Origin: Cardinium endosymbiont cEper1 of Encarsia pergandiella
GTDB lineage: Bacteria; Bacteroidota; Bacteroidia; Cytophagales; Amoebophilaceae
DNA: 64,000 nucleotides
Assembly: GCF_000304455.1 (NCBI RefSeq)
Contig: NC_018605.1
Location: forward strand, 310,035 to 374,034
Reading direction: 5' to 3'
Shown piece after piece: positions 9,601 to 18,614 of the stretch. The notes beneath the pieces were generated by a model. It made no database searches, had not been told where the DNA came from, and was given only the letters and a program-made list of their open reading frames with translations. Made by a program: the position numbers and the translations under genes. Numbering within the stretch: position 1 is the stretch's first letter; each line of letters starts with the position of its first letter.

Positions 9601-9634
9601 ACAAGTGGCATCACACCCCAAAAGTGCGCCATAG
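6608..9634 (+). CDS. Large tetratricopeptide-repeat protein, probably periplasmic
   Basis: A 1009-residue protein built almost wholly of TPR and TPR-like helical pairs. The start is placed at ATG 6608 because MIQSIYAVIAMAIFLM gives a signal peptide with a likely cleavage after GCA or LTN; the frame opens 9 codons earlier. Repeats are visible throughout, for example QYAAAQKYCETYANQPSKK, LGHALYKTGQYPQAETCFQQ, GLAYSYFNTGHYTTAAQSFE, GLAYENLQRYESAAADYQ and LLAHTAFKRKAYTTSLDILF. The C-terminus is basic. TPR arrays act as protein-binding scaffolds. In Bacteroidota similar proteins are often envelope-associated, but a specific role cannot be assigned. It converges on the DUF5683 gene. Confidence 0.85.
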   Translation: MIQSIYAVIAMAIFLMTTPYKGCALTNDSSVAFPKAIFHQGLMHFNEQQYAAAQKYCETYANQPSKKYKQEEASYYLVLSALENKDPHIVMLLQYFIVKHPTSPHVETVRYHLAHCFAQAGLWDKSLTLYQNINPNRLTPKTREAFQYAIGDTYLQLKDWENAKKSFLAINKKNHPYYYPAQLQMAYIAFQQGNYDGALVALQAANKKYRQEAQSLMLKVYHKAGNFSSLLAYVQGCPASSFNKQDHLLIGDAYFFLKQYQAAVVHYQAALDKDTTRMTSAKLGHALYKTGQYPQAETCFQQLLAKEDHAGQIAAYYSGLIYEKEGNLPAAVAAFVQAARLKFDPDISDLAAIKGAGLRYQQGAIAEVIETMTAFIQARPDSKNLSAAQALLVTCYYKIRAYQRAIYYMAELPYKTEPLLKLYQKALFYEGLAAYNADRFDTAIQYLKQSLLFPFKSALVVQAQFWLGEAFSSLGAYEKALKFYKKYRQEDDLNTLYYAKNLYGLAYSYFNTGHYTTAAQSFESYITITQKQPAATHYDAMLRLADCYYVKKDYKEALRLYATVYTYHPAHVRYQEALIYQILGDKLQVDRCLQEIFIHHTETKYYEKACYHKACTIFNAGHYESAIQSFSHLIQRQPTSDLQPELLIKRGLAYENLQRYESAAADYQAILDQYPTHLHAESALMALCNLFAAQGSPEKSDIYLKKYAHIRQKLTSHSDEQTIGAAKQLFYNQTYHKVLQKLAAFDKEYPSSQWLAEAYFLMAESYYRLQKQGPATHYYKKVIAQTTFHKKAWLRMANLAYQGKRFQEAITHYQKLQKMELTNKEYHHTLMGLIKASFALKKYQITTPACLQLLNSPKDAPVETIQQAALYLGKIAMQRSEYKRAASHFLKASQPLHTVTASKAKYLLAHTAFKRKAYTTSLDILFDLVEKYPHNIHYIDRAFLLMADNYIMLGNLTQAKATLDSMIQQSKNKNNIAVAKQKKSKVTAQLKAADRATKQVASHPKSAP

Positions 9635-9736
9635 ATTTTTAAGAAATTTTCATAGTATCCATAGAACCGTAGCTATAATCAGACTAAGTCCGTCGCATAG
9701 ATTATTAATTTTTCTATGTACAAGCAACAGAACCAC

Positions 9737-10327
9737 TTATTTCAGGTGTTCGTTTTGTGGTAAATCAGTTGATGTAGTCCCAATATCATCTATAAAATTC
9801 ACTGTTTTATCATGTGCGCCCGCATAAGCGTCAAATATATTCAATATATACCAAGCACTCGCAATTATAATAAATAGATTACGCGTGCGTTCACATTCCC
9901 GAATACGTTTTTGGGTAAACTCACGAACTGGCTTAAATGGATCGTCTCCAAGAAGAAGGGTTCGTCTATGTTCGTTCATTCCTTGATGTTCTGAGTAGAT
10001 TTTATAACCAACCAAAGCAAAACCCAAGTAAAGACAGGGCAATTTCCAGTAATCTTTATTATAAACTTGCCCTAAGCCAGGAAACACCATAGAAGTAATC
10101 CAGGCGCGTTGTACCATGGCTTCCGTACGCATGATTTTAGACCATAATGGTATTTCCTCTATCTTTTCAGAAGAGAGAGGATTAGATGTATGAACATATA
10201 AGGGCCTAATGGGGTGGTTGGCCACATTCCATAGAATGGATTTATCCGGTGAGGCAACAGCCCAACTTAGGTAAGGGAAATAAAAAAATCCCATTACGCT
10301 TAAAAAAAAATGAAAAACCCGTTTCAT
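9737..10327 (-). CDS. DUF5683 domain protein
   Basis: A 196-residue protein with a hydrophobic N-terminal signal (VFHFFLSVMGFFYFPYLSWAVA). Its core, SMVFPGLGQVYNKDYWKLP, followed by a membrane segment (CLYLGFALVGYKIYS), is the hallmark of DUF5683. A charged loop (LLGDDPFKPVREFTQKRIRE) and a second membrane helix (NLFIIIASAWYILNIFDAY) follow. It is the last gene of a parA-parB-DUF5683 run, with only two bases between the parB stop and its start, an arrangement frequent in Bacteroidota. It is probably an inner-membrane protein. A link to chromosome segregation is suggested only by position. Confidence 0.8.
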   Translation of the reverse strand: MKRVFHFFLSVMGFFYFPYLSWAVASPDKSILWNVANHPIRPLYVHTSNPLSSEKIEEIPLWSKIMRTEAMVQRAWITSMVFPGLGQVYNKDYWKLPCLYLGFALVGYKIYSEHQGMNEHRRTLLLGDDPFKPVREFTQKRIRECERTRNLFIIIASAWYILNIFDAYAGAHDKTVNFIDDIGTTSTDLPQNEHLK

Positions 10328-10329
10328 TC

Positions 10330-11226
10330 TTATTTTATACTTGAAATAATAGCCAAAATTCTTCCTAATTCTTCCTCAGAATCAAACATAATCTTAATTT
10401 CTCCTTGTTTTTGTGTATCTGCTTTAATAATTACCTTTGTATTAAATTGCTGGCTTAATTGATGCGTTGTGCTTTGTAACTTTCTTTTAAAAGAAGGATT
10501 AAGTTGTACTTTAGTAGTTGGCTTTTTCAAATGGCCAATGGCAGAAAGGTCTTGCACCAATTTTTCGACTTCTCGTACGGAAAGCGCACCTTGTAGTATC
10601 TTTTTTAAATAACTTAACTGTATTTCTGGTGTTTGCAAATTAATCAGCGCTCTTGCATGACCCATAGAAATTTTTTGGTCTCGAAGCGCAATTTGAATAT
10701 CAGGTGGCAATTTAAGCAAGCGAAGGTAATTATTTACAGTGGTTCTATCTTTTCCAACCCGTTCGGCTAATGCTTCTTGTGTAAGTTTGCAATCTGTCAG
10801 CAAACGCTGGTAGCTCAACGCAATTTCAACTGCGTTCAATGCATCACGTTGGATATTTTCAATAAGTGCAACCTCTAGCATATGGAGATTATCCGTACAA
10901 CGTATATAAGTAGGGACCTCTTTTAAGCCTGCTAATTTAGCTGCACGCAAGCGTCTTTCACCAGCTATTAACTGATAGGTGTGATTGTTTAATTTTCGAA
11001 CGGTAAGCGGTTGTATAATTCCATGTAACTTTATGGAGGCACTTAATTCATTAAGTGTTTCTTGGTTAAAATCTTGTCGAGGTTGGCAAGGATTGGTAGC
11101 AATTAATCCAATCTGGATCATTTTAAAAAAATGGTCAAAAGTATTAGGAGCTGTTTCTGTATGGGCACCTTGCAACAAGGCGCTTAACCCTCTACCTAAC
11201 ACGCGATTTCCCTTTATAGGCTCCAT
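10330..11226 (-). CDS. parB: Chromosome-partitioning protein ParB
   Basis: A 298-residue CTP-dependent DNA clamp that loads at parS and works with ParA to segregate the chromosome. Features in order: an N-terminal tail with GRGLSALLQG, the box NPCQPRQDFN, the CTPase motif AGERRLRAAK (about residues 90-99), the ENIQRDALNAVEIA segment, a helix-turn-helix (LTQEALAERVGKDRTTVNNY), then MGHARALI and a C-terminal dimerisation part. Three bases separate it from the parA stop, so the two genes are co-transcribed. A perfect parS site for it lies at 14242-14257. Confidence 0.97.
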   Translation of the reverse strand: MEPIKGNRVLGRGLSALLQGAHTETAPNTFDHFFKMIQIGLIATNPCQPRQDFNQETLNELSASIKLHGIIQPLTVRKLNNHTYQLIAGERRLRAAKLAGLKEVPTYIRCTDNLHMLEVALIENIQRDALNAVEIALSYQRLLTDCKLTQEALAERVGKDRTTVNNYLRLLKLPPDIQIALRDQKISMGHARALINLQTPEIQLSYLKKILQGALSVREVEKLVQDLSAIGHLKKPTTKVQLNPSFKRKLQSTTHQLSQQFNTKVIIKADTQKQGEIKIMFDSEEELGRILAIISSIK

Positions 11227-11229
11227 AAT

Positions 11230-12009
11230 TTAGTCAGTTTTATTATTTCTAACGCCACCCGTGATTTCTTCAGCAAGCCTAAGATAGCTAACCGCACCTT
11301 TACTATCTGCATCATAAATAATTGCGGGCATACCAAAACTTGGTGCCTCACTTAATTTAATATTTCTTGGAATAATCGTTTCAAAAACCATGGATTGAAA
11401 ATGCTTTTTGACTTCTGCTACAATCTGGTTGGCCAAACGAAGCCTTGCATCATACATTGTCATTAATATGCCCTCTATTTCGAGGTTAGGATTCAAGCGA
11501 GATTGAATAATTTTAGTTGTATTCAATAGCTTTCCTAACCCCTCTAATGCAAAGTATTCACACTGAACCGGTATAATTAAAGAATCTGCAGCGGTAAGTG
11601 CATTGATGGTGATTAAGCCTAAAGAGGGCGCACAATCTACTATGATGTAGTCATAAATGGGCGTTATGGACTTTAAGGCTAATTTGATGCGACCTTCTCT
11701 ATTCTTAAAGCTCACCATCTCTACTTCTGCACCTACTAAGTTGATATGGGAAGGCAAAAGATCTAGATTGGGTATAGTGGTAGATTGAATCAACAGCTTG
11801 GGATCTACAGTCTCTACAATGCATTCATAGATACTATGTGCTACTTCTTCTGGCTTAATGCCCACACCAGAAGTTGCATTTGCCTGTGGATCAATATCAA
11901 TCAGAAGGGTTTTTTTTTCTAAAATAGCAAGACTTGCTGCTAGGTTTATAGCAGTAGTTGTTTTACCAACCCCACCTTTTTGATTTACAATCGCTACGAT
12001 TTTTCCCAT
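11230..12009 (-). CDS. parA: Chromosome-partitioning ATPase ParA/Soj
   Basis: A 259-residue deviant Walker ATPase that binds DNA in its ATP form and is stimulated by ParB. It starts with [20 protein letters not shown], the deviant Walker A with the signature lysine (KGGVGKTT). [22 protein letters not shown] (Walker B) and [13 protein letters not shown] follow in the normal order. The length is standard for a chromosomal Soj, without the N-terminal DNA-binding extension of plasmid ParA. It is the first gene of a parA-parB-DUF5683 unit. Confidence 0.97.
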   Translation of the reverse strand: MGKIVAIVNQKGGVGKTTTAINLAASLAILEKKTLLIDIDPQANATSGVGIKPEEVAHSIYECIVETVDPKLLIQSTTIPNLDLLPSHINLVGAEVEMVSFKNREGRIKLALKSITPIYDYIIVDCAPSLGLITINALTAADSLIIPVQCEYFALEGLGKLLNTTKIIQSRLNPNLEIEGILMTMYDARLRLANQIVAEVKKHFQSMVFETIIPRNIKLSEAPSFGMPAIIYDADSKGAVSYLRLAEEITGGVRNNKTD

Positions 12010-12367
12010 ATTATACTGCGATTTATTCGCATAAATTTTACAAATTATATATAAATAGCCCCAAATCTTTATTTTTTACTCCTTGATTACAGGAGGAACT
12101 CCGCAACTAAGAAAACAAACCCAATATTTAATATATACCAAAGAAAATAATAAGGAATAAACCATAAACGGATTTTATTACCGTATGATTACCACATTAT
12201 ATGATGTGCTAATCCATAATCTATGAAAAAAATAAAATATATCAAAAAAGTATATTTAAAAATGTACGACTTGCTTTATACGCTTATTAAGCTATACGTT
12301 CCATCTTTGCAGCAATATAACCAAGCCGATAGATTTATTTTGTTTTTTTGGGATATAACTGTTTTGA
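12010..12367. other. Non-coding interval between parA and mnmG
   Basis: 358 bp of AT-rich sequence between the parA start and the mnmG stop. It must contain the parA promoter, but no clear TAnnTTTG element was seen. No reading frame, tRNA or strong hairpin was found, and no exact DnaA box (TTATCCACA). Confidence 0.5.
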
Positions 12368-14230
12368 TTACCGTCCTAAATAAACCATTAAAATAGAGAT
12401 ATCAGCCGGACGCACACCGCTTATGCGTGAAGCTTGCCCTAAGGTAGCAGGTCTTACTTTTTGAAGCTTTTCTAATCCTTCTGCAGAGATTGCTTTAAGT
12501 TTTGTATAATTAAAATCAAGTGGAATCGTATAATGTTCCAATTGTTCCATTTTTTCTACCAGTTCTTTTTCTTTTTGAAAATAATTTTCATATTTAACCT
12601 GAATGTTCGCTTGTTGCAATACTTCTTCTCCATAAGTAAATAGTGCATTGCTTTGCTGTTTGTCCAATTGAAGCAGATCATTCAAATCAACCTCTGGTCT
12701 TTTTAGCAACCCATCAGCATATTGTGGGATATCTATTAAACTTGCACCTTGTGCTGCTAAGATTGGATTAATTATTTCTGGCTGTATTTTCCATTTTTTT
12801 AAAAAATCAAAGATAGAAACCAGTGCTTTTTTCTTTTTATATACCCTTTGAAGTCTTTCTTCATCAGCCAATCCTATCGCATAGCCCAATTCTGTTAAAC
12901 GTAAATCTGCATTATCTTGTCTGAGTAAAATGCGAAATTCAGCCCGTGATGTAAACATTCGATAAGGTTCTTCTGTTCCTTTGCCCACTAAATCATCTAT
13001 TAAGACGCCAATATAAGCCTCAGATCTCTTGAATACTATTTGACTAAGTTCATGCATCTTTCTATAGGCATTGATCCCTGCCATTAGGCCCTGAGAGGCG
13101 GCTTCTTCATAACCAGTTGTTCCGTTGATTTGCCCTGCAAAGTATAAATTTTGAATCAATTGGGTTTCCAGTGTATAGTACAACTGTGTAGGAGGAAAAT
13201 AATCGTATTCAATAGCATAACCAGGGCAGATCATTTTTACTTTTTCAAATCCAGTGATGGCCCTTAGCATCTTTAATTGAATAGCTTCTGGTAATGAAGT
13301 AGAGAGTCCATTTACATAGACTTGAATAGTATGCCATCCTTCTGGCTCTATAAAAATTTGATGGCGCTCTTTATCTGCAAATCTATACACCTTATCCTCA
13401 ATAGAAGGACAATAACGAGGACCTGTGCTTTGAATTTGCCCATTGTAGATGGGAACATCTGCTAAATTATCCTTAATAAGGTTGTGAACAGTTGGATTGG
13501 TATGGGTAATATAACAATTTTTTTGCTTTATAAGCGGGGAAGTATTTAAAAAAGAGAAGGTACCTGGCACAGGATCGCCTGGTTGTTTTTCCATTTTATT
13601 GTAGTCTAATGTTCTACCATCTACACGGGGTGAGGTTCCTGTTTTCATTCTTCCTGTTTGGAAACCCAGTTTTTGCAGTTGTTCGGTTATACCCGTGGCA
13701 GCTTTTTCTCCAGAACGACCACCAGCCATTTTTTTTGCACCAATATGGATGATTCCATTTAAAAAAGTACCATTGGTTAAAATTACAGCACGACCCTTTA
13801 TGCTAATACCTAGTGCAGTTTGAATACCTTGTACTTGCCTATTTTTTACTAGCAATGAGACCACCATATCTTGCCAAAAATCTAGATTTGGCAATGATTC
13901 AAGCGCCCTGCGCCAATATATTGAAAATAAGCCTCGATCATTTTGTGTTCGAGGACTCCACATTGCTGGCCCTTTTGAGGTATTTAACATTCTAAATTGA
14001 ATAGCCGACTGATCTGCTATACTGCCAGAGAATCCTCCTAAGGCATCTATCTCCCGAATAAGCTGCCCTTTTGCAATACCTCCCATAGCTGGATTACAAG
14101 ACATTTGACCAATTGTCTGTAAGCTCATGGTAACCAACAAAACTTTAGCGCCTAATTTCGCAGCAGCTGTAGCAGCTTCACAACCTGCATGGCCACCACC
14201 TACTACAATAATATCATATTCAAGTACCAT
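12368..14230 (-). CDS. mnmG: tRNA uridine-5-carboxymethylaminomethyl modification enzyme, FAD subunit
   Basis: A 620-residue FAD protein that, with MnmE, modifies U34 in the wobble position of certain tRNAs. The start at 14230 gives [20 protein letters not shown], with the Rossmann [10 protein letters not shown] motif close to the N-terminus as in the family. The frame runs 18 codons further upstream but that would translate the parS site. Other family markers are [49 protein letters not shown] and, near the C-terminus, [13 protein letters not shown] with [13 protein letters not shown]. Position next to parAB and parS is typical of an origin-proximal gidA. Confidence 0.97.
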   Translation of the reverse strand: MVLEYDIIVVGGGHAGCEAATAAAKLGAKVLLVTMSLQTIGQMSCNPAMGGIAKGQLIREIDALGGFSGSIADQSAIQFRMLNTSKGPAMWSPRTQNDRGLFSIYWRRALESLPNLDFWQDMVVSLLVKNRQVQGIQTALGISIKGRAVILTNGTFLNGIIHIGAKKMAGGRSGEKAATGITEQLQKLGFQTGRMKTGTSPRVDGRTLDYNKMEKQPGDPVPGTFSFLNTSPLIKQKNCYITHTNPTVHNLIKDNLADVPIYNGQIQSTGPRYCPSIEDKVYRFADKERHQIFIEPEGWHTIQVYVNGLSTSLPEAIQLKMLRAITGFEKVKMICPGYAIEYDYFPPTQLYYTLETQLIQNLYFAGQINGTTGYEEAASQGLMAGINAYRKMHELSQIVFKRSEAYIGVLIDDLVGKGTEEPYRMFTSRAEFRILLRQDNADLRLTELGYAIGLADEERLQRVYKKKKALVSIFDFLKKWKIQPEIINPILAAQGASLIDIPQYADGLLKRPEVDLNDLLQLDKQQSNALFTYGEEVLQQANIQVKYENYFQKEKELVEKMEQLEHYTIPLDFNYTKLKAISAEGLEKLQKVRPATLGQASRISGVRPADISILMVYLGR

Positions 14231-14241
14231 AAATTTAAAAA

Positions 14242-14257
14242 TGTTCCACGTGAAACA
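14242..14257. promoter_or_regulatory. parS centromere site
   Basis: TGTTCCACGTGAAACA is a perfect match to the 16-bp consensus parS bound by chromosomal ParB. It sits 12 bases upstream of the mnmG start codon, so ParB spreading may affect mnmG expression. No second exact copy was noticed in the window. Confidence 0.93.
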
Positions 14258-14280
14258 TATCACTAATAATTTGCCAAAGC

Positions 14281-14465
14281 ACAAAGGACACCATTGAAGA
14301 ACAATTGACTGGTGTAGCTGATTACTGAACGAGCAACTTATTGCAAATGAATGGGATCGATATGATTGCGTAAAAGATCGAATTAAAGATGAAATAAGTT
14401 TTTATCCAAAAAAAATTAAATTGCACAAAGGAGGAAAAGCCTTACCAAACCATCGACCTGTTTAG
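14281..14465 (+). pseudogene. Coding remnant upstream of ndk, unrecognised
   Basis: Two overlapping frames read like one broken protein: [13 protein letters not shown] in the first (ending at TGA 14326-14328), then [29 protein letters not shown] and LHKGGKALPNHRPV in the next frame, ending at TAG 14463-14465. No in-frame start codon exists for the second part. The pattern suggests the tail of a gene with one frameshift whose front has been lost. The family was not recognised and the reading rests on composition alone. Confidence 0.3.
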
Positions 14466-14499
14466 TTGCTAAATAAAGGATGTATTGACTATTGACATA

Positions 14500-14949
14500 C
14501 TATGTAGTAGAGGCTTTTTTCAGAAGGAGGTCACAGCCAGGGAAAAAGAAAGAAGTTTCTAATGCAGCTGTTTCATCTGAATCTGAGCCATGAATAGCGT
14601 TATAGTCAATAGAAGTAGCAAATATTTTTCTAATGGTACCCTCAGCGGCTTCTACTGGATTAGTAGCGCCCATTAGTCTCCGTAAATCTGCTACAGCGTT
14701 CTCTTTTTGCAAAACCATAACTACTACAGGGGAAGAAGCTATGAATGCACATAAAGATTTGTAGAAAGGACGATCTGAATGGACGGCATAAAAATGTTCC
14801 GCAACAATTGGTGTTAACTGAAGCATAGTGATGGCATCTATGGAAAAACCTGCTTTTTCAATCATGGAAAGAATGGCACCAATATGATTGGCTTGAACTG
14901 CATCGGGCTTAATCATTGAAAATGTATAGTTTTCTTGTATTTTGTTCAT
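14500..14949 (-). CDS. ndk: Nucleoside diphosphate kinase
   Basis: A 149-residue kinase that exchanges the terminal phosphate between nucleoside tri- and diphosphates. The family opening [11 protein letters not shown] is present. The catalytic histidine lies in [15 protein letters not shown], the standard active-site loop, and [18 protein letters not shown] supplies the nucleotide-binding arginine segment. [20 protein letters not shown] is the Kpn-loop region, where usual GPV is replaced by SPV. The length is normal for bacteria. It stands as a single gene divergent from lipB. Confidence 0.96.
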   Translation of the reverse strand: MNKIQENYTFSMIKPDAVQANHIGAILSMIEKAGFSIDAITMLQLTPIVAEHFYAVHSDRPFYKSLCAFIASSPVVVMVLQKENAVADLRRLMGATNPVEAAEGTIRKIFATSIDYNAIHGSDSDETAALETSFFFPGCDLLLKKASTT

Positions 14950-15332
14950 TTGATTAAGAGTTATTTAGAAAGACTGCATTTGTCCGTTGTGATACTAACA
15001 CCTGGAACGCCTTTAGACTTTTCTAGTTAATTTATGATTAAACCTATCTACCAATAAATTAGATTTTGAATAAGGGAATACTTCATTAGCTTTTTTCTAT
15101 CAAAGACAAATATAATACTTTTTGTTTCTTATCCAATTATTATTAAGTAGGGCGATCTATTAAATGATATCAGTTCTAGTTGTTTAAAGTAGTGTAAATC
15201 TTTATAGAGGATCTATCTACTTTTTGTTAAGTCAATATCTATAAAATGTCTATAATATAGTTGCGTCTTTCAAAACAACGCTTATCTAATGACAAGGAAG
15301 TACATTCAAATCAGTAACCAAAAATAGGATAA
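14950..15332. other. Non-coding interval between divergent ndk and lipB
   Basis: 383 bp of strongly AT-rich DNA between two divergent genes. It lies close to parS and where gene orientation changes, so it is a candidate for the origin by position. The nearest DnaA-box-like word is TTATCCAAT, which is poor. No hairpin of note, repeat array or reading frame was seen. Confidence 0.45.
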
Positions 15333-16040
15333 ATGGTACAAAATAGAGTAATAATGGTAAAACACTTGGGCTTAATAGACTATAAAGAAGCGTTAGCGAT
15401 TCAGGAGGTCTATTATAAAACCATGGTTGATCAAAAACATCCACGTGCTACGGTAGATCCATCTAGGCAACCAGTAGCTTCTAGTTACTTGCTTTTTTGT
15501 GAGCATCCTCCCGTATACACCTTGGGCAGAGGGGGATCTATGAACCATCTATTAGTGGATGCAGCTACCTTAGCAACACAGAAGATTACCTTATATCATG
15601 TAAATAGAGGCGGAGATATTACCTATCACGGGCCGGGCCAATTGGTAGTCTATCCTATTATTGATTTAGATTTTTTTTTCAGAGATATACACCGTTATCT
15701 TCGCTTACTTGAAGCATCTGTTATAGAAATGTTGGCCCATTTCAATATTCCATCAACTAGCTTACCTGGTTTAACAGGTGTATGGTTAAAAGCAGATAAA
15801 AATAGCAAACCGTTTGACCGAAAAATTTGTTCTATTGGAATTAGGGTAAGCAGATGGATCACCATGCATGGACTGGCCCTAAACGTAAATAATGAACTGG
15901 CCCCTTTTGATCAAATTATACCCTGTGGTATACCTAAAGCAGTAACATCTATGCAACAAGAATTAAACAAATCTATTTCTATAATGGATGTATCGGACAT
16001 TTTAGCCCAAATTATTTTAAAAAAGTTAAATTATGTATAA
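15333..16040 (+). CDS. lipB: Octanoyltransferase
   Basis: This enzyme moves octanoyl groups from acyl carrier protein to lipoyl domains, the first step of lipoate synthesis. The family motifs are LLFCEHPPVYTLGRGG, VNRGGDITYHGPGQLVVYPI (binding pocket), RKICSIGIR with the active-site lysine, and DQIIPCGI with the acyl-carrying cysteine. At 235 residues it is of usual length; a second possible start is ATG 15354 (MVKHLGLIDY), which is closer to the family N-terminus. The expected partner lipA is not in the window. Retention of lipoate synthesis would fit a Cardinium-like symbiont. Confidence 0.95.
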   Translation: MVQNRVIMVKHLGLIDYKEALAIQEVYYKTMVDQKHPRATVDPSRQPVASSYLLFCEHPPVYTLGRGGSMNHLLVDAATLATQKITLYHVNRGGDITYHGPGQLVVYPIIDLDFFFRDIHRYLRLLEASVIEMLAHFNIPSTSLPGLTGVWLKADKNSKPFDRKICSIGIRVSRWITMHGLALNVNNELAPFDQIIPCGIPKAVTSMQQELNKSISIMDVSDILAQIILKKLNYV

Positions 16041-16131
16041 TTTTTGTATTAAGATTTTATTTAAAATAAAGTGCCAAATATTTATATTGCCTATATGGTT
16101 TCCATTTACAATTACAGGGTACTTCTTTTGA

Positions 16132-16587
16132 ATGTTGAAAATATTTAAACATAAAGATCAATGGGAAGGACCTCATCATCATGTTTTTTCTTACTTATTA
16201 ATTTGCCAATGTCAGATGCAACATAGAGGAGAAATTATTGAAAATGTAGTAAGAAGAAGCGGTATCTCTATTTCAGTATTAGCTGAAAAAATAGGTATAA
16301 GTAGAAATACGCTCTACAACAGATTTAAAGAGAAAAATTTAAGCTATGACTTTATATTGACCTTGGGAAAGGTATTGCACTATAATTTTGCGGTACATTT
16401 TCCTGAAATGAATTCAGATAGAACGCTTCCAGATGATGCCCGTATAGAATTGTTTCAACTTGAGCAGAAATACGAAAATCTTCTGGAAAAGTATAATTGG
16501 TTATTGAAGTTTTTACTGAAAAAATCGCAAGCTATAGACCAACATGCTTTGCGTAAGAAAATTAAAGAATTTATCAATGCTCCTTAG
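16132..16587 (+). CDS. Helix-turn-helix regulator-like protein
   Basis: A 151-residue protein with an HTH of the XRE/AraC-like kind at about residues 38-60 (VVRRSGISISVLAEKIGISR then NTLYNRFKEKNLS). A predicted coiled-coil follows (ELFQLEQKYENLLEKYNWLL) and the C-terminus is basic. The N-terminal 28 residues are not helix-turn-helix-like; ATG 16216 (MQHRGEIIENVV) is a good alternative start. The stop TAG shares its last base with a GTG, and rsmA begins 12 bases after it, so the two are probably co-transcribed. A DNA-binding role is inferred; the target is unknown. Confidence 0.65.
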   Translation: MLKIFKHKDQWEGPHHHVFSYLLICQCQMQHRGEIIENVVRRSGISISVLAEKIGISRNTLYNRFKEKNLSYDFILTLGKVLHYNFAVHFPEMNSDRTLPDDARIELFQLEQKYENLLEKYNWLLKFLLKKSQAIDQHALRKKIKEFINAP

Positions 16588-16598
16588 TGTACACCAAT

Positions 16599-17387
16599 AT
16601 GTCAACCTCTATAAGAATTAAAAAATCATTGGGTCAACATTTTTTAAGAGATTTAGCTTTAGCGAGTCAAATAGCCAATCTATTAACAGATGACAGTTTA
16701 GGAGGTACTGTAATTGAAGTTGGACCGGGTAAGGGAAGCTTAACAGATGTATTGCGTCACAAGGCTATTGCTCATTTATACCTTGTAGAGGTAGATGGTG
16801 ACCTTATACCCTATCTAAAAAAGAAATATGCCTCTTTAAGTGATCAGATCATAGAAGCAGACTTTTTAAAGCTGCCGCTAACAGAACAGTTTCAAGGGCA
16901 ACGGTTAACGATTATTGGCAATTTTCCTTATAATATTTCTTCTGAAATTTTGTTTAAAATTTTGGATAACCGTAATGTAGTAGGTGAAATGGTAGGCATG
17001 TTTCAAAAAGAGGTAGCACAACGCATCACTGCTAAACCAGGTAATAAGGTCTATGGTATGCTTAGTGTGCTTTTACAAGCGTTCTATACTATCGCATACC
17101 ATTTTACAGTGCCACCTGATCGTTTTTCTCCCCCTCCTAAGGTGGATTCTGCGGTTATTACCATGCACCGCAATGATGTACAAAAACTGCCATGTGATGA
17201 ACTGCTATTTTTTCAAATAGTAAAAAGAGGATTTCAGCACCGTCGAAAAAAATTACAAAATGCACTGGCTGGGTTGAACCTATCAAAGAGATGTTATGCC
17301 GGTTTATTGCATAAACGTGCAGAGGAACTAAGTGTAGCTGAATTTATAGAACTTACCAATGCATTGGCTGTCAAAACGTTGGTTTAA
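16599..17387 (+). CDS. rsmA: 16S rRNA (adenine1518-N6/adenine1519-N6)-dimethyltransferase
   Basis: This enzyme adds four methyl groups to two adjacent adenines near the 3' end of 16S rRNA, late in small-subunit assembly. The start ATG 16599 gives MSTSIRIKKSLGQHFLRD, the classic KsgA opening; a GTG at 16587 is possible but adds only four residues. Motifs: SAM-binding VIEVGPGKGSLTDVL, the acidic VEVDGDL, EADFLKL, and catalytic NFPYNISSEI. The segment PPDRFSPPPKVDSAVI is the family-specific loop. Length 262 residues is standard. Confidence 0.96.
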   Translation: MSTSIRIKKSLGQHFLRDLALASQIANLLTDDSLGGTVIEVGPGKGSLTDVLRHKAIAHLYLVEVDGDLIPYLKKKYASLSDQIIEADFLKLPLTEQFQGQRLTIIGNFPYNISSEILFKILDNRNVVGEMVGMFQKEVAQRITAKPGNKVYGMLSVLLQAFYTIAYHFTVPPDRFSPPPKVDSAVITMHRNDVQKLPCDELLFFQIVKRGFQHRRKKLQNALAGLNLSKRCYAGLLHKRAEELSVAEFIELTNALAVKTLV

Positions 17388-17771
17388 TCTATGCTAGGTT
17401 GGATATAGAAGTTAATATTTGATCTTACAGATAGTAAAAATTATAGTCTTTTATATAGATATTTTACCCTAGCAGGTAGATGTGTTTCGGATGTATTTTA
17501 CTGATTTAAAGTAAATTAATATGGTTGTTTTACTAGTTTTTATTACTAAAGCCTTATAGCTATTTTATTTGATTGTATTAAGTATCAAGTAGTTTATAAC
17601 ATAAAAACCTGATAACCAAAATAATTTACATACATATATTTTTTATATAACTATATAAAATATATTTTTATATTTGATTATCAAATTAAAAAATATTATA
17701 ATCCAGGACTCACGTATAAGAATATTTTCTAGAATTGACGTAACAACCATCTATAGCAACGGCCTCATACC
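17388..17771. other. AT-rich non-coding interval before thyA
   Basis: 384 bp without a credible gene. From about 17630 it is almost pure A/T with overlapping TATA words. A TATATTTG word (17669-17676) resembles a Bacteroidota -7 element, but no TTTG stands at the right distance upstream. The 18-mer TGATTATCAAATTAAAAA at about 17674 recurs at about 62963. Confidence 0.4.
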
Positions 17772-18566
17772 ATGAAACCATATTTAACATTACTACAACA
17801 TATTTTAGCAGAAGGAGTTGACAAAAAAGATAGGACTGGAACGGGGACAAAAAGTCTTTTTGGCTACCAAATGCGGTTCAACCTAGAAGAAGGATTTCCT
17901 CTGCTTACCACTAAAAAAGTGCACTTACGCTCTATTATCTATGAATTACTGTGGTTTCTAAGTGGAGATACAAATGTAGGTTATTTACAACAACATGGCG
18001 TTACCATATGGGATGAATGGGCCTCCAAGGAGGGAAGACTAGGCCCTATTTATGGGCACCAATGGCGGAGCTGGCCTACAGCAACAGGTGTAAAAATTGA
18101 TCAAATAAGCGAGATGATAAAGGAAATTAAAACTAATCCTGATTCACGTAGGCTATTGGTAAGTGCATGGAACGTGGGTGAAATTTCTAAAATGGCATTG
18201 CCACCTTGTCATGCTTTTTTTCAATTTTACGTAGCAAATGGGAGACTATCTTGTCAACTCTACCAACGCAGTGGGGATGTTTTCTTAGGAGTGCCCTTTA
18301 ATATTGCTTCTTATGCACTCCTTACGATGATGATGGCGCAAGTGTGCCAATTAAAACCTGGCACGTTGATTCATACACTTGGTGATGCACATTTATACTA
18401 TAATCACCTGGAACAAGCAAGGCTACAACTGAAACGTTCTCCTTATCCATTGCCTACTATGCAACTTAGCCAACGGGAAACAGATTTATTTAGTTTTGTT
18501 TATGAGGATTTTACATTGCTAGATTACCTGCATCATCCAGCTATTAAAGCAGTGGTTTCTGTATAA
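17772..18566 (+). CDS. thyA: Thymidylate synthase
   Basis: This enzyme makes dTMP from dUMP with methylenetetrahydrofolate. At 264 residues it has exactly the length of the Escherichia coli enzyme. Key motifs: [12 protein letters not shown] near the N-terminus, [37 protein letters not shown], the active-site cysteine in [12 protein letters not shown], and the dUMP-binding arginine segment [20 protein letters not shown], ending with [10 protein letters not shown]. It stands alone after a long AT-rich leader. No dihydrofolate reductase is adjacent. Confidence 0.98.
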   Translation: MKPYLTLLQHILAEGVDKKDRTGTGTKSLFGYQMRFNLEEGFPLLTTKKVHLRSIIYELLWFLSGDTNVGYLQQHGVTIWDEWASKEGRLGPIYGHQWRSWPTATGVKIDQISEMIKEIKTNPDSRRLLVSAWNVGEISKMALPPCHAFFQFYVANGRLSCQLYQRSGDVFLGVPFNIASYALLTMMMAQVCQLKPGTLIHTLGDAHLYYNHLEQARLQLKRSPYPLPTMQLSQRETDLFSFVYEDFTLLDYLHHPAIKAVVSV

Positions 18567-18614
18567 CGATATATTTTGTACTAAATCTTAATTTCCTTTA
18601 AGTATTCGGAAAAT

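Noticed and set aside
12010-12367. Replication origin between parA and mnmG
   Set aside because: No DnaA box with a good match to TTATCCACA and no AT-rich repeat array were seen there.
14231-14284. Upstream 18-codon extension of mnmG
   Set aside because: It would translate through the parS site and has no resemblance to MnmG; the family N-terminus fits the ATG at 14230.
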